Positions 10,333 through 20,985 of a stretch of 30,392 bases of DNA are shown one piece after another (the first letter of the stretch is position 1; each line of letters begins with the position of its first letter). Location: contig ML986655.1 of assembly GCA_010094045.1 (NCBI GenBank), positions 190,337 through 220,728 on the forward strand. The letters are read 5' to 3'. This DNA comes from Lojkania enalia (taxonomy: Eukaryota; Ascomycota; Dothideomycetes; Pleosporales). A program made the position numbers and the translations under genes. The notes beneath the pieces were generated by a model. It made no database searches, had not been told where the DNA came from, and worked only from the letters and a program-made list of their open reading frames with translations.

Positions 10333-12299
10333 TAGTTCTAGTAGATAAATAGATAAGAAGTCTAAAGAAGGCTTAAAATAGTTTTCTTAAAAGTTTTAAA
10401 AGAATATAAGAAATAGTTAATAGTAAATAAGGAATAGAACTTACGGAAATTATCTAGAAACTTAAATAGGTTAAAAGAGTACTATTAATAATATATTACT
10501 AGTAATAAATTAAATTAGTACTATTTAATAAGTTTAATAGAACTAGGTCTAAATTTAAAGAATTTCTAGTAGTAGTAAAGATTTATATTAATACTAACCT
10601 AGATATTATCTAATATAAGAATAAGAAAGTACTATTTATAAGAGTATATCTAATAGGTAAACCCTTTAACTAGTTCTAGTCCTTTCTAATAGATTTTAAG
10701 AACTATATAAAAGAGTACTAGAAGAGTAAAACTAAAATAATATTTGTAAGTCTAATATACTTCTAATAGAAACTTAAACTAGTATTTAAAAATATTAATA
10801 AAATATAAGTAGTAGAAGATAGACTTTATAATCTAGTTTAATTAGAATCTATTACCTTATATATATTAAGCTTTTAATAGCTCTTAAATAAAATTATATA
10901 GAATAATTATAGTATAATAGTAAAGTTCTATAGAGGATTAAAAATAGAAATAAGAAGGGTAATAATATATATAAAGTAACCCTAAGACCTAGTATTATAC
11001 TTCTAACTAGTAAAAAGAATTAATAATAAACTATACTAGTTTAAAAATAAGAAAAGATAAGTATACTATTAAAAAGTATACTTTTTAATAAAAGCTATTA
11101 ATATAGGCGGACCTATAGATTTAAGTACTACTAGAGAAAAGAAGCTTAAGTTATAGGTAATTTAAGAAAGAAAGATTTAGAAGAAAGATATTAAGTACTA
11201 TAATTATTAGAAACTAAAATATATAGTAAAGGAATATTAAAGTAAAAAGAAAGAAAAGAAAAATTAGCTTACGGAAGATAAACCGTAGGAAGTAGATAAG
11301 GAAAAACTAGCCGCAACTATAGACTATAGAATTTTATACTAGTTCTTCTATAATAAAAATAAATATTAAATATACTAACAACTTAAAAAAACTATAGAAT
11401 ATTAGTGTTAGAAGAAAATATAACTTATAGTAATATAGGAACGTATAAAAAGATAGTTAGAAGAAGTTTAAGAAGAATTAGATAAGAATAAAGAAAATAA
11501 ATACTCTATTATACATAGAAGAAGCTACTATTAAAATACTAATACTTAAACTAGTACCTAAAGTATATTTTATATACTAATAAAGAATAATTAAGTATAA
11601 ATAGAGAACTCTAGCTCCTATAACTACTTTATAAGAAGAACTACCTATAAGATTCTATAATAAAAAATAGACTAGAATAAGATATTATCGACGTTTATAA
11701 AGAATAGTAAAATACCTACCCTAGAGAAATCTACTTCTTATATTTCTAAAAATAGATAGAAACGATAAAAGTAGTAGAAGAATATCTTAATATAATAGAT
11801 TTGAATAAAGCTGTATATATAGTATAAAAAGCAGTAGCCTTCTTATAAAATAAAGTACTAGTAAAATACTAGGTACTAAAGATATTATAATATAAGTAAG
11901 AATAGAACTACTAGGTTAGAAAAGATAACAACTTCTATATAAATTAATACTATCTAATATATTTTAAGATAGTATGGATATTATATATTAAACGATAATA
12001 TAAAGCTTACTAAAAAAGAAAAGAAAAGATAAGTATATAGTTAAAACGATTAAATAAGAATAGGGTATTTAAAACTCTTATAAAATAAGAAACTATAATA
12101 GAATAGAAAGTTACTAAATAAACCTAAAACTATATAATACTTAAATTTAAAACCCTACTATCTAAAGTATATATTAGAAGAAGATTATAGTATAAATGTT
12201 TAAAATAAAAATACCTAAAATATATATTTATAAAAGAAGTAATAGTCTACTAGCTTAAAGTAACTTAACTATATAAAACTATAGGAGAATATTATCTTA

Positions 12300-12600
12300 T
12301 AATACTAGGATAATACTATAGCTATAAAGCATATATACTTATTAATAGTAGAGTAATAAAGAACTTTATAGCTAGTAACTATATTACTAGGAAAGGAATA
12401 CTTATAGTACGCCTAAAATAACCCTATATAATCTAAACTATAGAGGGAAAAGACTTTTAGAAGAAAGTTATATATATTATAGAACTAGAAAAGTTTAAAA
12501 TCCTAGGAATAATCTAATAAGGTAGATATTCTAAATTGTAGAAATTACTAACTATAATATTATTTTAGAAATTCTATAACTAAGGAAGGAAAACCTTTAG
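12300..12600 (+). pseudogene. Gypsy-A protease region
   Basis: A retropepsin-like segment: HILINSRVIKNFIA at about 12335-12380, where the family has ILIDSGAxxNFIS, so the catalytic Asp is changed to Asn and Gly to Arg. It is followed by KGILIVRLKQPY and FKILGI, the second matching the FxILGMDW block, without its Asp-Trp. Position between gag and RT fits. Short and degraded, so moderate confidence. Confidence 0.6.
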
Positions 12601-12759
12601 ATAAACTAGTAAACTAGATAAATTATCCTTAAAAACTCGGGCTAGCTAGTTAAGAAATAACTTGTTATAATAGTAAAAGAAGTAGTAAAGGAATTATTGC
12701 TAATAGAAAATATATTATATAGTATATTTAAAGAGTATTAATACTTAATAGAATAACTT

Positions 12760-14130
12760 TAAGAACTATTATAATACCTACCTAAATATAGAGAATATAA
12801 CTATAAAATTAAACTATAACTAGAAAAAGAACCTAGATATAGACTAATATATAGCCTAATATTAAGGGAAGTAAGGGCTCTAAAATAATATATAGACGAG
12901 TATTTAAAGAAAGAAATAATCTAAGAATTAAACTTACTAGTAATATACCTTATACTCTTTATAAATAAGAAAAGAATAATAGATTTATAAATATATATTA
13001 CCTATTATATCCTTAATAATATTATAATTAAAGACTAATACCTCTTACTACTTATCCGCAACTTAAGAAACTAATTAAGAGAAGCTACTATCTTTATAAA
13101 ACTAGATATCTAAAATATATACTATTAGATTTATATTAAAGAAGAATATAAGTAGAAAATAGTATTTAGGATAAAAAAGAGATTCTTTAAATATCTAGTT
13201 ATATTATTTAGACTTACTAATATACTAGTTACCTTTTAAAAACGAATTAATAAGGTATTAAAACTATATCTTAAATAATTTTATATAGTATACTTAAATA
13301 ATATTCTTATATACTTAAAAATAAAGTAAAAATATAGAGAATATATTAAATAGATATTATGCGTATTATAAACAGTAAAATTATACCTTAAGATAAGGAA
13401 ATATAAATTCTATATTATATAGATAGACTATTTAGGATTTATTATTAAACTAGGATAACTATAAATAGATTTAAATAAATTAGTAGTAATTAAAAACTAA
13501 CTCTAAAATTAGTTAAAGATATTTAATCCTTTATAAAATTTTATAATTTCTATTAAACCTTTATTAATAACTAGAGTAATATAACTATACCCTTAACTTA
13601 ACTATTTAAGAAAGATATTATATTTATATAGGGAAATAAATAAGAAAAAACCTTTTAAAGGTTAAGAAATAATTTTAATAAGAACTAGTACTAAAATTCT
13701 ATAATTTAGAAAAGAAAACTCTTATAAAAACTAATATATTAGAAATAAGAATAGCTAGAATTCTTATATATATTTATAATAGAAAATAATATCTAGTAGT
13801 ATACTATTTATAAAAACTTATACTAGTAGAGATAAACTATAGTATATATAACTAAGAACTCTTAGCTATTATAATATACTTTAAAGAATAGTATATATAT
13901 CTATAAGAAGTAAAATAGTAAATAAAAGTCTATTATAACTATAAGAATCTTACTACCTTTATTACTACTAAAACCCTTACTTCTAGATAAGTTAGATAGT
14001 TATAAAAACTAGCTATATTCGACTTTAAATTATCTATATTAGTAGAAAATAAAACTAAAGAATAGATATATTAAATAGACTACTAGAATATAAATAAGAA
14101 AAAGAAATTACAGCTATACTATTAAAAAGA
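12760..14130 (+). pseudogene. Gypsy-A reverse transcriptase and RNase H
   Basis: RT blocks in order: EYNYKIKL and EPRYRLIYSL (about 12785-12855), IDEYLKKEII (12895-12920), then FIKLDIQNIYYQIYIKEE (13095-13145), KRFFKYLVILFRLTNILVTFQ (13170-13240, for the usual GLFEYLVMPFGLTNAPATFQ), and the polymerase active site VYLNNILIY at 13288-13314 where functional enzymes have YLDDILIY. Both catalytic Asp are lost. YLGFIIKLGQLQID (13430-13470) matches the block after the active site. The RNase H side shows EINYSIYNQELLAI (13830-13865) for LNYxIxDKELLAI, then ITTKTLTSRQVR (13960-13995) for TTKxLxxRQxRW. This enzyme made the cDNA copy of the element; it is dead here. Confidence 0.88.
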
Positions 14131-14969
14131 TAGTAAAATAGAAGTATAATATATAACTACTTATAACTTATAGTAATAACTATTATAGAAGAAGTAAGCT
14201 GGATAACTTTAATTAGATTAGTAATAGATAGAATATCCGAAGAATTTTAAGAATAAGAGCTAGAATAGATAGATAGACTACTATATATCTATAATTAAAT
14301 CTATATACAAGCTAAAGTTAGAAAAGAATTTATTAGGTAATTTTATAAAGCTCCTACCTATAGATATTAAAGAACCGAGAAAATACTAGAATAAATCTTT
14401 AAAAGACTCTACTTTTCTAAAGTAAGAAAATAGGTAAAAAATATATTATAAAAATATATAGATTATTAATAGAATAAATCTAATAGATATATATCTTATA
14501 AACTATTATAAAACTTAGAAATACTAACCGGACTATAAATAGAAATTATTATAGATTTTATTATTAAACTATTAAAGTTAAAGGACTACCCTAAAGAAAA
14601 GGTATATAACTCTATTATAATAATTGTAGATAGACTTATAAAATACACCTACTTTATCTCCTATAATAAAGTATTATTAGTAGAATAAGTTGCAAATATC
14701 TTCTTAAAATAGATTATTATATAATATAAGGTATTATAAAAAATAATTATAGATTAAAATATTAAGTTAACTTTAAAGTGTTAGTAAATAATTATAAACT
14801 TACTAGAAATTAAGTATAAGATATCTATAGTATTTTATCTATAGATAGATAGATAGATAGAATAAATAAACTAAATAGTAGAATAATACCTATAATAATA
14901 CCTTAACTATAGATAAAATAATTAGATAATACTACTACTAATAGTATAACTTATATATAATATATTCTA

Positions 14970-15069
14970 CTATTAAAGCGGCTAAACTATTAAAGCGGCT
15001 AAACTATTAAAGCGGCTAAACTATTAAAGCGGCTAAACTATTAAAGCGGCTAAACTATTAAAGCGGCTA
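14970..15069. repeat. Six tandem 17-bp units at one end of pogo-1 copy C
   Basis: Unit CTATTAAAGCGGCTAAA repeated at 14970, 14987, 15004, 15021, 15038 and 15055 (last unit truncated after GGCTA). The five complete units are identical. Copy B has two at each end and copy A two, one of them mutated. The unit contains the core AGCGGCTA, probably part of the transposase-binding end. Identical units in otherwise RIP-scarred DNA imply recent amplification, or immunity because the unit contains no CA or TG. Confidence 0.97.
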
Positions 15070-15599
15070 CTTTTTCTTAGTACAACAAATACTATATATA
15101 AAAAGTTAATTTACTTAATACTAATAATAGATCCTATATATAATATACTTTTATCTAATTTAGAATTTTCCCTACTATCCTTTTAGTACGTATAAGTATT
15201 ATATCTAGTCTTATTATAGTTACTATAGTAGTATTAAGCTGGTTGAGCCCTTTTTTAAATATTATTACTACGAGTTTTCTTACAGGGCTAAGAACCTATA
15301 GATACTTTAGCAGCTATGTATAAAGATCTCTTACTATATAATACTATACTACTATATTAAATATACTTTCTTTTATATGTTTTACGCTTAATTACTTCTT
15401 CTAATTACCTTTTAAGCTTAGAGTTACAAGCTTAAAGAAGTATATTCTAATATAGTATTAACTTAGCACCTTTTATAAACTATAAGAATCCTTCTTATAC
15501 CTCTTTTAATAATCGTATAAAGAACTTTTATATAAGTATTAATTATAACCTAAATTTATATATATTACTTAGAATTTTAGACTATTAGAAGTTTTCTTA

Positions 15600-16780
15600 T
15601 AGAAGTAGTTCTAGTAGGGTATATAGTTATATATTAAGGCGATCTAATATAACCTACGCGTTTAGAGGAATAATTCTTATTACTTTAAAAGCCTTTTAAT
15701 AGTTCTTATACGTAAATATATTAAAAAAAATATTCTTAAAAGTTAGAAGGAAGCCTTTTTTATTAATATACTAAACGTATTAGTATATTAAGACTTATAT
15801 ATACTATAAGTATTTTAGCTTTAATAGTAAGAAGTAAACTATATTAAGAGGTTAAAGTATATATAATAAATAAAAAAGTATATAAAATATTAGAATCTTT
15901 TATATAAGATAGTAATCTTTAAATTCCTAGTTAAGGTAGCTTTTATAGCTGTTTAAAATAAGTAGCTTATATAACTCTATCTAATATATCTTTATATACT
16001 TATTAAAGTACTTTAACTACTTAAAACTAAATATATTATTTATCTAGCTGTTCTTAGAAACTAAAATTTTCTAATCGTATAATATACCTACTTCTTTATA
16101 TTATATAAAGATATAGACGCGTCCTTTATAGATAATAAATAGCGGGGTCGCGTATGTAGTAGTATAAATACTCTAGATAACTATAACCTACTCGCGATTA
16201 TCTAGCTATATAAGAGTAGGCCTTATATAATATTCTAAACCTATAATAACCTTTATAGTACTAATAATACTGATTTAAAAGTCTATCTTATTAAAGTTAT
16301 ATATATTATTATTATATATACTATATTTTACAATTATATTTTATACGAGCTTAAACTATATATTAATAACCTCTAGATTCTCTTATTTTATTCTTTAGTA
16401 TTTCTTTACTTAATTAAAGGCTATTTTAAACTTATTTATACGCGTTATAAATTGTTTAAACTAATTCTTTTCTATAGATATTTTACTATATACGCCTAAT
16501 AGTTTATCTACTATATCTACTACTTTATATAGCTGAGGTATAAATCCTTATAAATTAAGATTAAGAATATATTATATAATTGTTTATTCTTTAGTTACTA
16601 TAAGCTTTTAATAATTTAGTTATATATAAGAGCGAAATGTAATTCTATAAAATTAAGTAGAGAGTTATTAATATTATATATTAAAAGCTATAGTAGTATA
16701 TCGTACGCTCTTAAATTAGCCTAATTTATACGCTTATAAGATAAGCTTAATTCTACATTCTTATTAAATTAATAGAAGGT
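15600..16780 (-). pseudogene. pogo-1C transposase, RIP-inactivated
   Basis: Minus-strand counterpart of the copy B transposase, same length and order. All three catalytic Asp positions read Asn: the first block is NFNKID (about 16275-16300), the second LLILNSYKSYL (about 15925-15960) and the third PLNIVYF (about 15840-15860). It is therefore more damaged than copy B, which keeps the second Asp. Stop codons at Gln/Trp positions throughout. It could have been mobilised only by another copy's transposase after mutation. Confidence 0.87.
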
Positions 16781-16989
16781 CGTATTATAGATTTATTATA
16801 GTTTATATATAGTGTTTATAATGCTAAGAAAAAGTAGCCGCTTTAATAGTTTAGCTACTTTAATAGTAGAATATATTAATAGTACTATATATAGTATAAA
16901 TAGAGTATTACTATTTATAGTAAACTATAGGTATAAACTAAAAACCTATAATACTCTAATTAAAGTAGTATTATAGGTATTATAAATAT

Positions 16990-17308
16990 AGAAATAAGTT
17001 AATATTATTTAATAAATATAAGATTTACTATAATAGTATAGGTAAGATAATAGGTCTAAATATAGTACAAATCTACTTAGAGGTATATAAGAGTATATAG
17101 GGGTTTAGAAACCTAGAAATTCTATTAATATCTATAGGCCTTATATAAAAGGATATAAAAGAACTACTAAACTATTTATAAAGGAGTATATAACTATATA
17201 TAGATAGGAAAAGAGGTAGAGCTGGGGGTAGGAGAAAATAAGTAAAAAGCTTTAAGATAAGGTTATATATAAGACTTTTTGTAGAACGATTTCTTTATAT
17301 TATTATAC
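16990..17308 (-). other. Probable 3' LTR of Gypsy-B (borders not fixed)
   Basis: A non-coding stretch between the end of Gypsy-A integrase similarity and a polypyrimidine tract that reads as a polypurine tract on the minus strand. In the minus direction it would begin TAGTATAATATAAAG just after the purine tract, consistent with a TG-starting LTR after RIP. The left end could not be placed, and no second LTR is in view for comparison. A G-rich run (GAGCTGGGGGTAGGAG) lies at 17219-17234. Confidence 0.35.
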
Positions 17309-17322
17309 TACCCCCCTTCTTA
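17309..17322 (-). other. Candidate polypurine tract of Gypsy-B
   Basis: The plus strand reads CTACCCCCCTTCTT, so the minus strand reads AAGAAGGGGGGTAG, next to the proposed LTR and downstream of Gypsy-B's coding part. This is where a primer for plus-strand cDNA synthesis would lie. Assigned by position and composition only. Confidence 0.4.
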
Positions 17323-17699
17323 TAGGCTAATAGTCCCTATCTATACTAGTTCGGGAGGGAATTAGAACTATTATAAATAGGTTCTAGTTTAAAGAAATTT
17401 CTTTAAGAAGGTATTTATTAGTAAGAGCTAATATATACAGTTATTTATAGAGATATATTTATATATTAATATAATATTAAGTAAGGTTTTTATAGTAAGT
17501 ATAATTAACCTATATATTAGCTAGTAACTACTATTATAACGGTTTATTAATATTATAATTTCGTCGTATATAGTAATAAGTATTTACTAGCCTTAGTATA
17601 TTATTAGGTTACTATTAACTAAGCTTTCTTAACTAAATAATAACCTCTATTCTATATATATTATTACGCGTCCCTAGAACTATTAATTATTAAAGTATT

Positions 17700-18400
17700 A
17701 CTAATATCTTATAGAAAAAAATTAATTAATATACTACTCTATCTACTATTTAAAGCCTCTTCAGAAACCTTCTAAATTATCTACTTTTAGGCTATATACG
17801 TACTAGCCTGTAGGTAGTATATAATATTTACCTTTTAGTTCCTAAGATTAAAAAAATATAAGTATTATACCTTATAAAATAAAAAGTATAACTCTATATA
17901 AATTATATCTAATATTAGTAGAGTACTTACTACTAATATACTTATAGATCCCCTCCTACTATAAGGAGGAGTCTTTAGTCTTCTGGGGCTATCTTAAATT
18001 ATAAATAGTAGCCTAATATATAGGAGATAAGAAGAATAAGGAGGTAGTTTTTAAGACTATTTTAGAGTCTACTTATAACCTAGTACTTATAGTCTAGATT
18101 GTAAAGAGTTAGAAAGCTAGCTTTTTTAAGGCTAGTATCTAGGTAGCTTTATTCTACTAGGGTACTAAGTTGCTCCGTTAGGTTTCAGCCTTAAAAACTC
18201 TAGTATCTAGCCTTTAAGCTAATATTACGGTACTCTTAGGTAGCTAAAAATAAGATAGAGAAGGTTTAGAGGAAGTCTAGAGGAAAGAAAGAGAAAGAAG
18301 AGTAGAGGAGGAGAGAATTAGAGAAGTATCTAATAGCCTACTATTAGACCCTCTATATACTATAGAGGAATAATTTTAGGCCTATACTTTAGTTTTTAAA
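17700..18400 (+). pseudogene. Possible antisense ORF of Gypsy-B with charged coiled-coil-like tail
   Basis: On the strand opposite to Gypsy-B, between its chromodomain and its 3' end, one frame (phase of the TGG at 17984-17986) stays interpretable for about 230 codons if TAA/TAG are taken as former Gln/Trp. Pieces include YKLYLILVEYLL, SYYKEESLVFWGYLKL, YIGDKKNKEVVFKTILES, SALKTLVSSL and, at 18255-18345, DREGLEEV followed by RKERERRVEEERIREVSNS, which is likely coiled-coil. I do not recognise the protein. Start and end are not defined; no other frame here looks coding. The parallel feature in Gypsy-C is what makes it credible. Confidence 0.45.
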
Positions 18401-18513
18401 TCTACTACTTAACTCTTATATATTATTATCTACTAGATAATCTATATTCTCTATACTATTTTTATATATCTTAATCTATTTAGTTAGAGTTTTTAGAGGT
18501 TTTAGACAATTTA

Positions 18514-19800
18514 GATACTTATTATAAAAAGCTTTTAGCTTATAAAGCGAATTTATAAAATTTAAAGCTTTATATTAGATCGGGTTAGAATTATATTCTA
18601 TCTATTTTATACGGTATTTAAGGGTTTTATAATATAACTTACTAGCTAGTATTTCTTTAACCTCCTACTCTTCTACTCTATTAATAGCGATAGCAGGTAG
18701 TTTTAGAGCTTTTTATCTAGGTAGAGGGTTTTAAAAGTTTTTATATAGTAGGTTTAGTATAAAAATATTATATATACTCGACTCTAAGAATAGTTATAAA
18801 CGATATAAGTTTCTAACCTACTCTAGTACTTTAAAAGAGCTCTTCTATTAATTAGATAGCTTTTAACTTAATTTCTAAACCGTAAAGTTCTTAATATTTA
18901 AATAGACTATATTACTAATCTACTAATTAATCGGTTACTAATAATAGTTAATAATAGATTATATATAATCCTAAGCCTTTTTAATATTAATCTTTATAGT
19001 TTCCTAGGTTATATATATACAAGTTATTAGAGCTAAAGTATTCTTATAATTTAATTTATCTATTATAGTAATAGAATTAATAGAATATTTCTAATCCTAA
19101 TTCTAATAAGGCTTAAATCTATATAAGATTTAATATAGAGATATTCTAATAATTATATAGAATAGAGTTACTTATACTTAATTAATTATAGGTAATAGAG
19201 AACTCTAGTTATTTTAGTAGAAGAATATAAATGAGTACAGTCTCTAATTAATATACTTATTTATAATTTCTATTTATCTATCTATCTCTTTATAATAAAT
19301 AGTAGATAGTTTAATTTTTATACTTAAGATATAATAGAATTTAGACTAGAAACTAGATATAAACTAAAGTCCTCGGTCTAAAATAATAGTTTCGGGTATA
19401 TAGCTAAAGCGGTATACCTATTAAATAAATAATTCAGCTATTCCCTATATATTAATTATATAATAGTAGAGAATAGATATAGTTTATTTAAATAGGCGAT
19501 CGATTACTATTATAATCTAATTATATCTAAACTTATCTATAGAGAAATTTTTAAAGTTAATATATAGGTACTATATTAGTTAATTTAGTATAGAAAGTAA
19601 GTAGATAAAACCTGGGGTTTAAGTTTATATTAGATAAGATTTATAGTATAAAATATAATTCTATATATATTATTTACAAGTAACTTCTATATCCTTCTAA
19701 TAGTACTTCTAGAATAGTAACTAATAGGTTTTAGTAGTATTTAGATATATAGAGTATACTTAGTTATAAGCCTCTTATATAAGCTGCGTATAAAGGCCTA
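18514..19800 (-). pseudogene. Gypsy-B integrase with C-terminal chromodomain
   Basis: On minus, the integrase core reads LDIIRL, then IAYLNKLYLF for the VDRLTKYAYF block (about 19470-19510) and KRQIDKQK (about 19270-19300) for QTDGQTER. The chromodomain lies at 18514-18676: VEEXEVKEILASKLYYKT, then LKYRIKXIEYNSNPIXYKA, with X a stop at a former Trp, matching the usual VEkIL...YLVKWxGY...TWEP; then FINSLYKLKAFYNKYLN. Immediately before it are SYRL-like LYRLXLFLESSIYNIF and NLLYKNFXNPLP, the standard GPFxI...IHPVFHVSLL linker. A chromodomain guides insertion towards methylated-histone chromatin, so the element targeted heterochromatin. Confidence 0.8.
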
Positions 19801-20402
19801 AATCTAATACTTATAAGGTAAAAGAGTATATTCTTATATAAAGGAGACTCGGTTTTTCTATAGTAATATATTAATTAACTCTAGAGAATCTAGTAATATA
19901 ATCTACTTCTAGCCTTTAATAACGTTTAGTATAGCTACTTAAGTTATTATTTAGATAATATAGAACTAAACTAATTTAGTATTAATTTAGGGGTAAAGTT
20001 AATATAGTCTAAATAGAATTCTTAACTAGTTATTAGTTTAAACTACTTTTAAATTTTCTATATCTTATTTATAATAATTAAAGATGTCTATTCTAATATT
20101 ATTCTTATCTAAAGTATACTTAATTCGGAACTAATATTAAGCTAATTTTTTAGTTTAATAAACTTAATATGTATTAAATACTTTTATAGTTATAAAATAT
20201 TTAAGTAAGTAATAATTAGTATATACTAGAGTTCTAGTAGCTACTAAAGTAAGTTCTACCCTCTATTATTTAAACGTAGTAACAATTGTGAATAGTTTCT
20301 TATTATAGATCTTCTAGTTTAGTTCCGAACTGGATAGAATCTTACTATAAAATACTATAGGGTACTATTTTCTATTAGAATATTTTTATAATAGTACTCT
20401 TA
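19800..20402 (-). pseudogene. Gypsy-B RNase H, distal part
   Basis: The portion of Gypsy-B downstream of the Gypsy-C insertion on the minus strand. The clearest stretch is TKKLAQYQFRIKYTLDKNNI at about 20080-20150 (Gln restored at a stop), equivalent to RQARWAExLxxFxFxIxYxPGxxN; GRTYFSSY and NTYXVYQ segments lie before it. Its missing beginning, with KMETNTSNR (the METDAS block), lies at 27850-27900 on the other side of Gypsy-C. Confidence 0.65.
20398..20402. repeat. Target-site duplication of Gypsy-C, left copy
   Basis: TCTTA directly before the 5' LTR, repeated at 27843-27847 directly after the 3' LTR. Five bases is the usual duplication for Ty3/Gypsy integrases. Confidence 0.93.
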
Positions 20403-20944
20403 TATTATAAATATAGAACGTTAAGAAGCACCGCCTCTATAGCTAGGGTTTAATCTAATATTAGCTGCTATATAGGTTAACTCGGACGAGGACTAATAAG
20501 GTAATAATAGGTAGAAGTATATTAAGGACTAATTATTAGATAGTAAGTAGTAGGACTATATAAACTGGGGAAATAATTAGCTAGATAATAAGGTATAGTA
20601 TAACCTATATATATAATAAAGCCAGAAGTATTAGGTATAGTAGAATAGACCTAATAGACCTAATAGACCTAATAAGCTAGGCTTAGCAGTCTTAGACCTA
20701 ACTATATAAGACGGAAGATTTTTTTAAAAGATTAAGTCCTATATAGTTATTCTTATAGATTTATCTTGTTACTATATTAGACTTCTAAGAATATATTTGT
20801 TATACTTAAAGAACCAGGCAATCCTACTACTCTCTCTTTACTAAAGCTACTACCTCTAACTAATCTAATATAAATAAGGCCCTAATATATATATAACTAT
20901 AACAGCGGTTATTATATATACTAGTAGTATATAGGTTAATAATA
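20403..20944 (+). repeat. 5' LTR of Gypsy-C
   Basis: 542 bp, from TATTATAAATATAG to GGTTAATAATA, matching the 3' LTR base for base in length. Differences are mostly C/T and G/A transitions (for example ACTCGGACGAGG against ACTTAAATAAAG). The original TG...CA ends have become TA...TA. The next bases (TAATAACTACC) would be the primer-binding site, now too mutated to name a tRNA. Carries the promoter in functional elements. Confidence 0.95.
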
Positions 20945-20985
20945 TAATAACTACCTAATATTAAGAGAACAGGAACTATCTAAAA

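Larger units (their letters stand above)
8300..11300 (+). pseudogene. Gypsy-A gag, split by pogo-3
   Basis: The N-terminal part before the insert contains ILELANKATSL and RIQNELVQ-like segments (8395-8480). It continues after 10334 with a charged stretch (KKSKEGLKQFSQKF) and the Gypsy gag core at 10540-11000: FKEFLVVVKIY, KKVLFIRVYLIGKPF, FxSFLIDFKNYIKEY, then VEDRLYNL and the typical FYRGLKIEIR followed by RINNKLYQF. That order (helical core, then FYRGLK, then RIDNRLY) is the usual one for fungal Gypsy gag. The zinc knuckle expected around 11330-11460 is not readable. Stop codons are at Gln/Trp positions. As Gag it would have formed the particle shell. Confidence 0.72.
14960..16876 (-). mobile_element. 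pogo-1 copy C: full-length, inserted in Gypsy-A integrase
   Basis: 1917 bp, TA duplicated at 14958-14959 and 16877-16878. It is inverted relative to copy B: its left end is the family's 3' end. Without the four extra 17-bp units at 14970-15069 the length is 1849, matching copy B's 1850. The interior aligns with copy B in reverse complement throughout, including the 3' non-coding block (15085-15560). The transposase pseudogene is on minus. Confidence 0.93.
14160..16990 (+). pseudogene. Gypsy-A integrase, split by pogo-1 copy C
   Basis: A zinc-binding N-terminal part (about 14330-14470, with TLERIxKRLYFxKVRKQVKN) is followed by the catalytic core: IIIDFIIKLLKLKDYP (14545-14595), IIIIVDRLIKYTYFI (14617-14660), then IIIDQNIKLT for the usual IISDRDKLFTSKFW (14740-14775). 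YLQIDRQIEQIN at 14835-14875 stands for the HPQTDGQTERIN block. Text breaks at the TA before 14960 and resumes after 16878 as NSTIYSINRVLLFIVNYRYKL, the equivalent of AYNxxxHxSTGxxPFFANYGY. Similarity fades by about 16990, so no C-terminal domain was seen. Target-site duplication and resumed homology prove interruption by pogo-1C. Confidence 0.83.
8300..17000 (+). mobile_element. Gypsy-A: degraded Ty3/Gypsy retrotransposon, host of three later insertions
   Basis: The order gag (8300-8497 and 10335-11300), protease (near 12330-12560), RT/RNase H (12760-14130) and integrase (14160-14957 and 16879 to about 16990) defines a Ty3/Gypsy element on +. It is interrupted by pogo-3 (8498-10332) in gag and by pogo-1 copy C (14960-16876) in integrase. 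In both cases coding similarity resumes after removing the insert and one TA. After about 16990 the integrase similarity fades and Gypsy-B begins on the other strand, so the 3' end is displaced or lost. It is the most degraded of the three Gypsy elements: one sampled line (12001-12060) is about 18% G+C. Borders are approximate and the LTRs were not identified. Confidence 0.8.

Noticed and set aside
14838..14866. GATA-type microsatellite
   Set aside because: In the integrase frame of Gypsy-A it is the mutated HPQTDGQTER motif, conserved by position in the family, so the run is a by-product of coding sequence plus RIP.
14970..15069. CRISPR-like repeat array
   Set aside because: The units are contiguous without spacers, and the same unit occurs in the inverted repeats of other copies; it is a transposon-end tandem repeat.
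17219..17234. G-rich tract as polypurine tract of Gypsy-A
   Set aside because: No LTR start or second LTR could be matched next to it, and integrase similarity of Gypsy-A ends more than 200 bases earlier.
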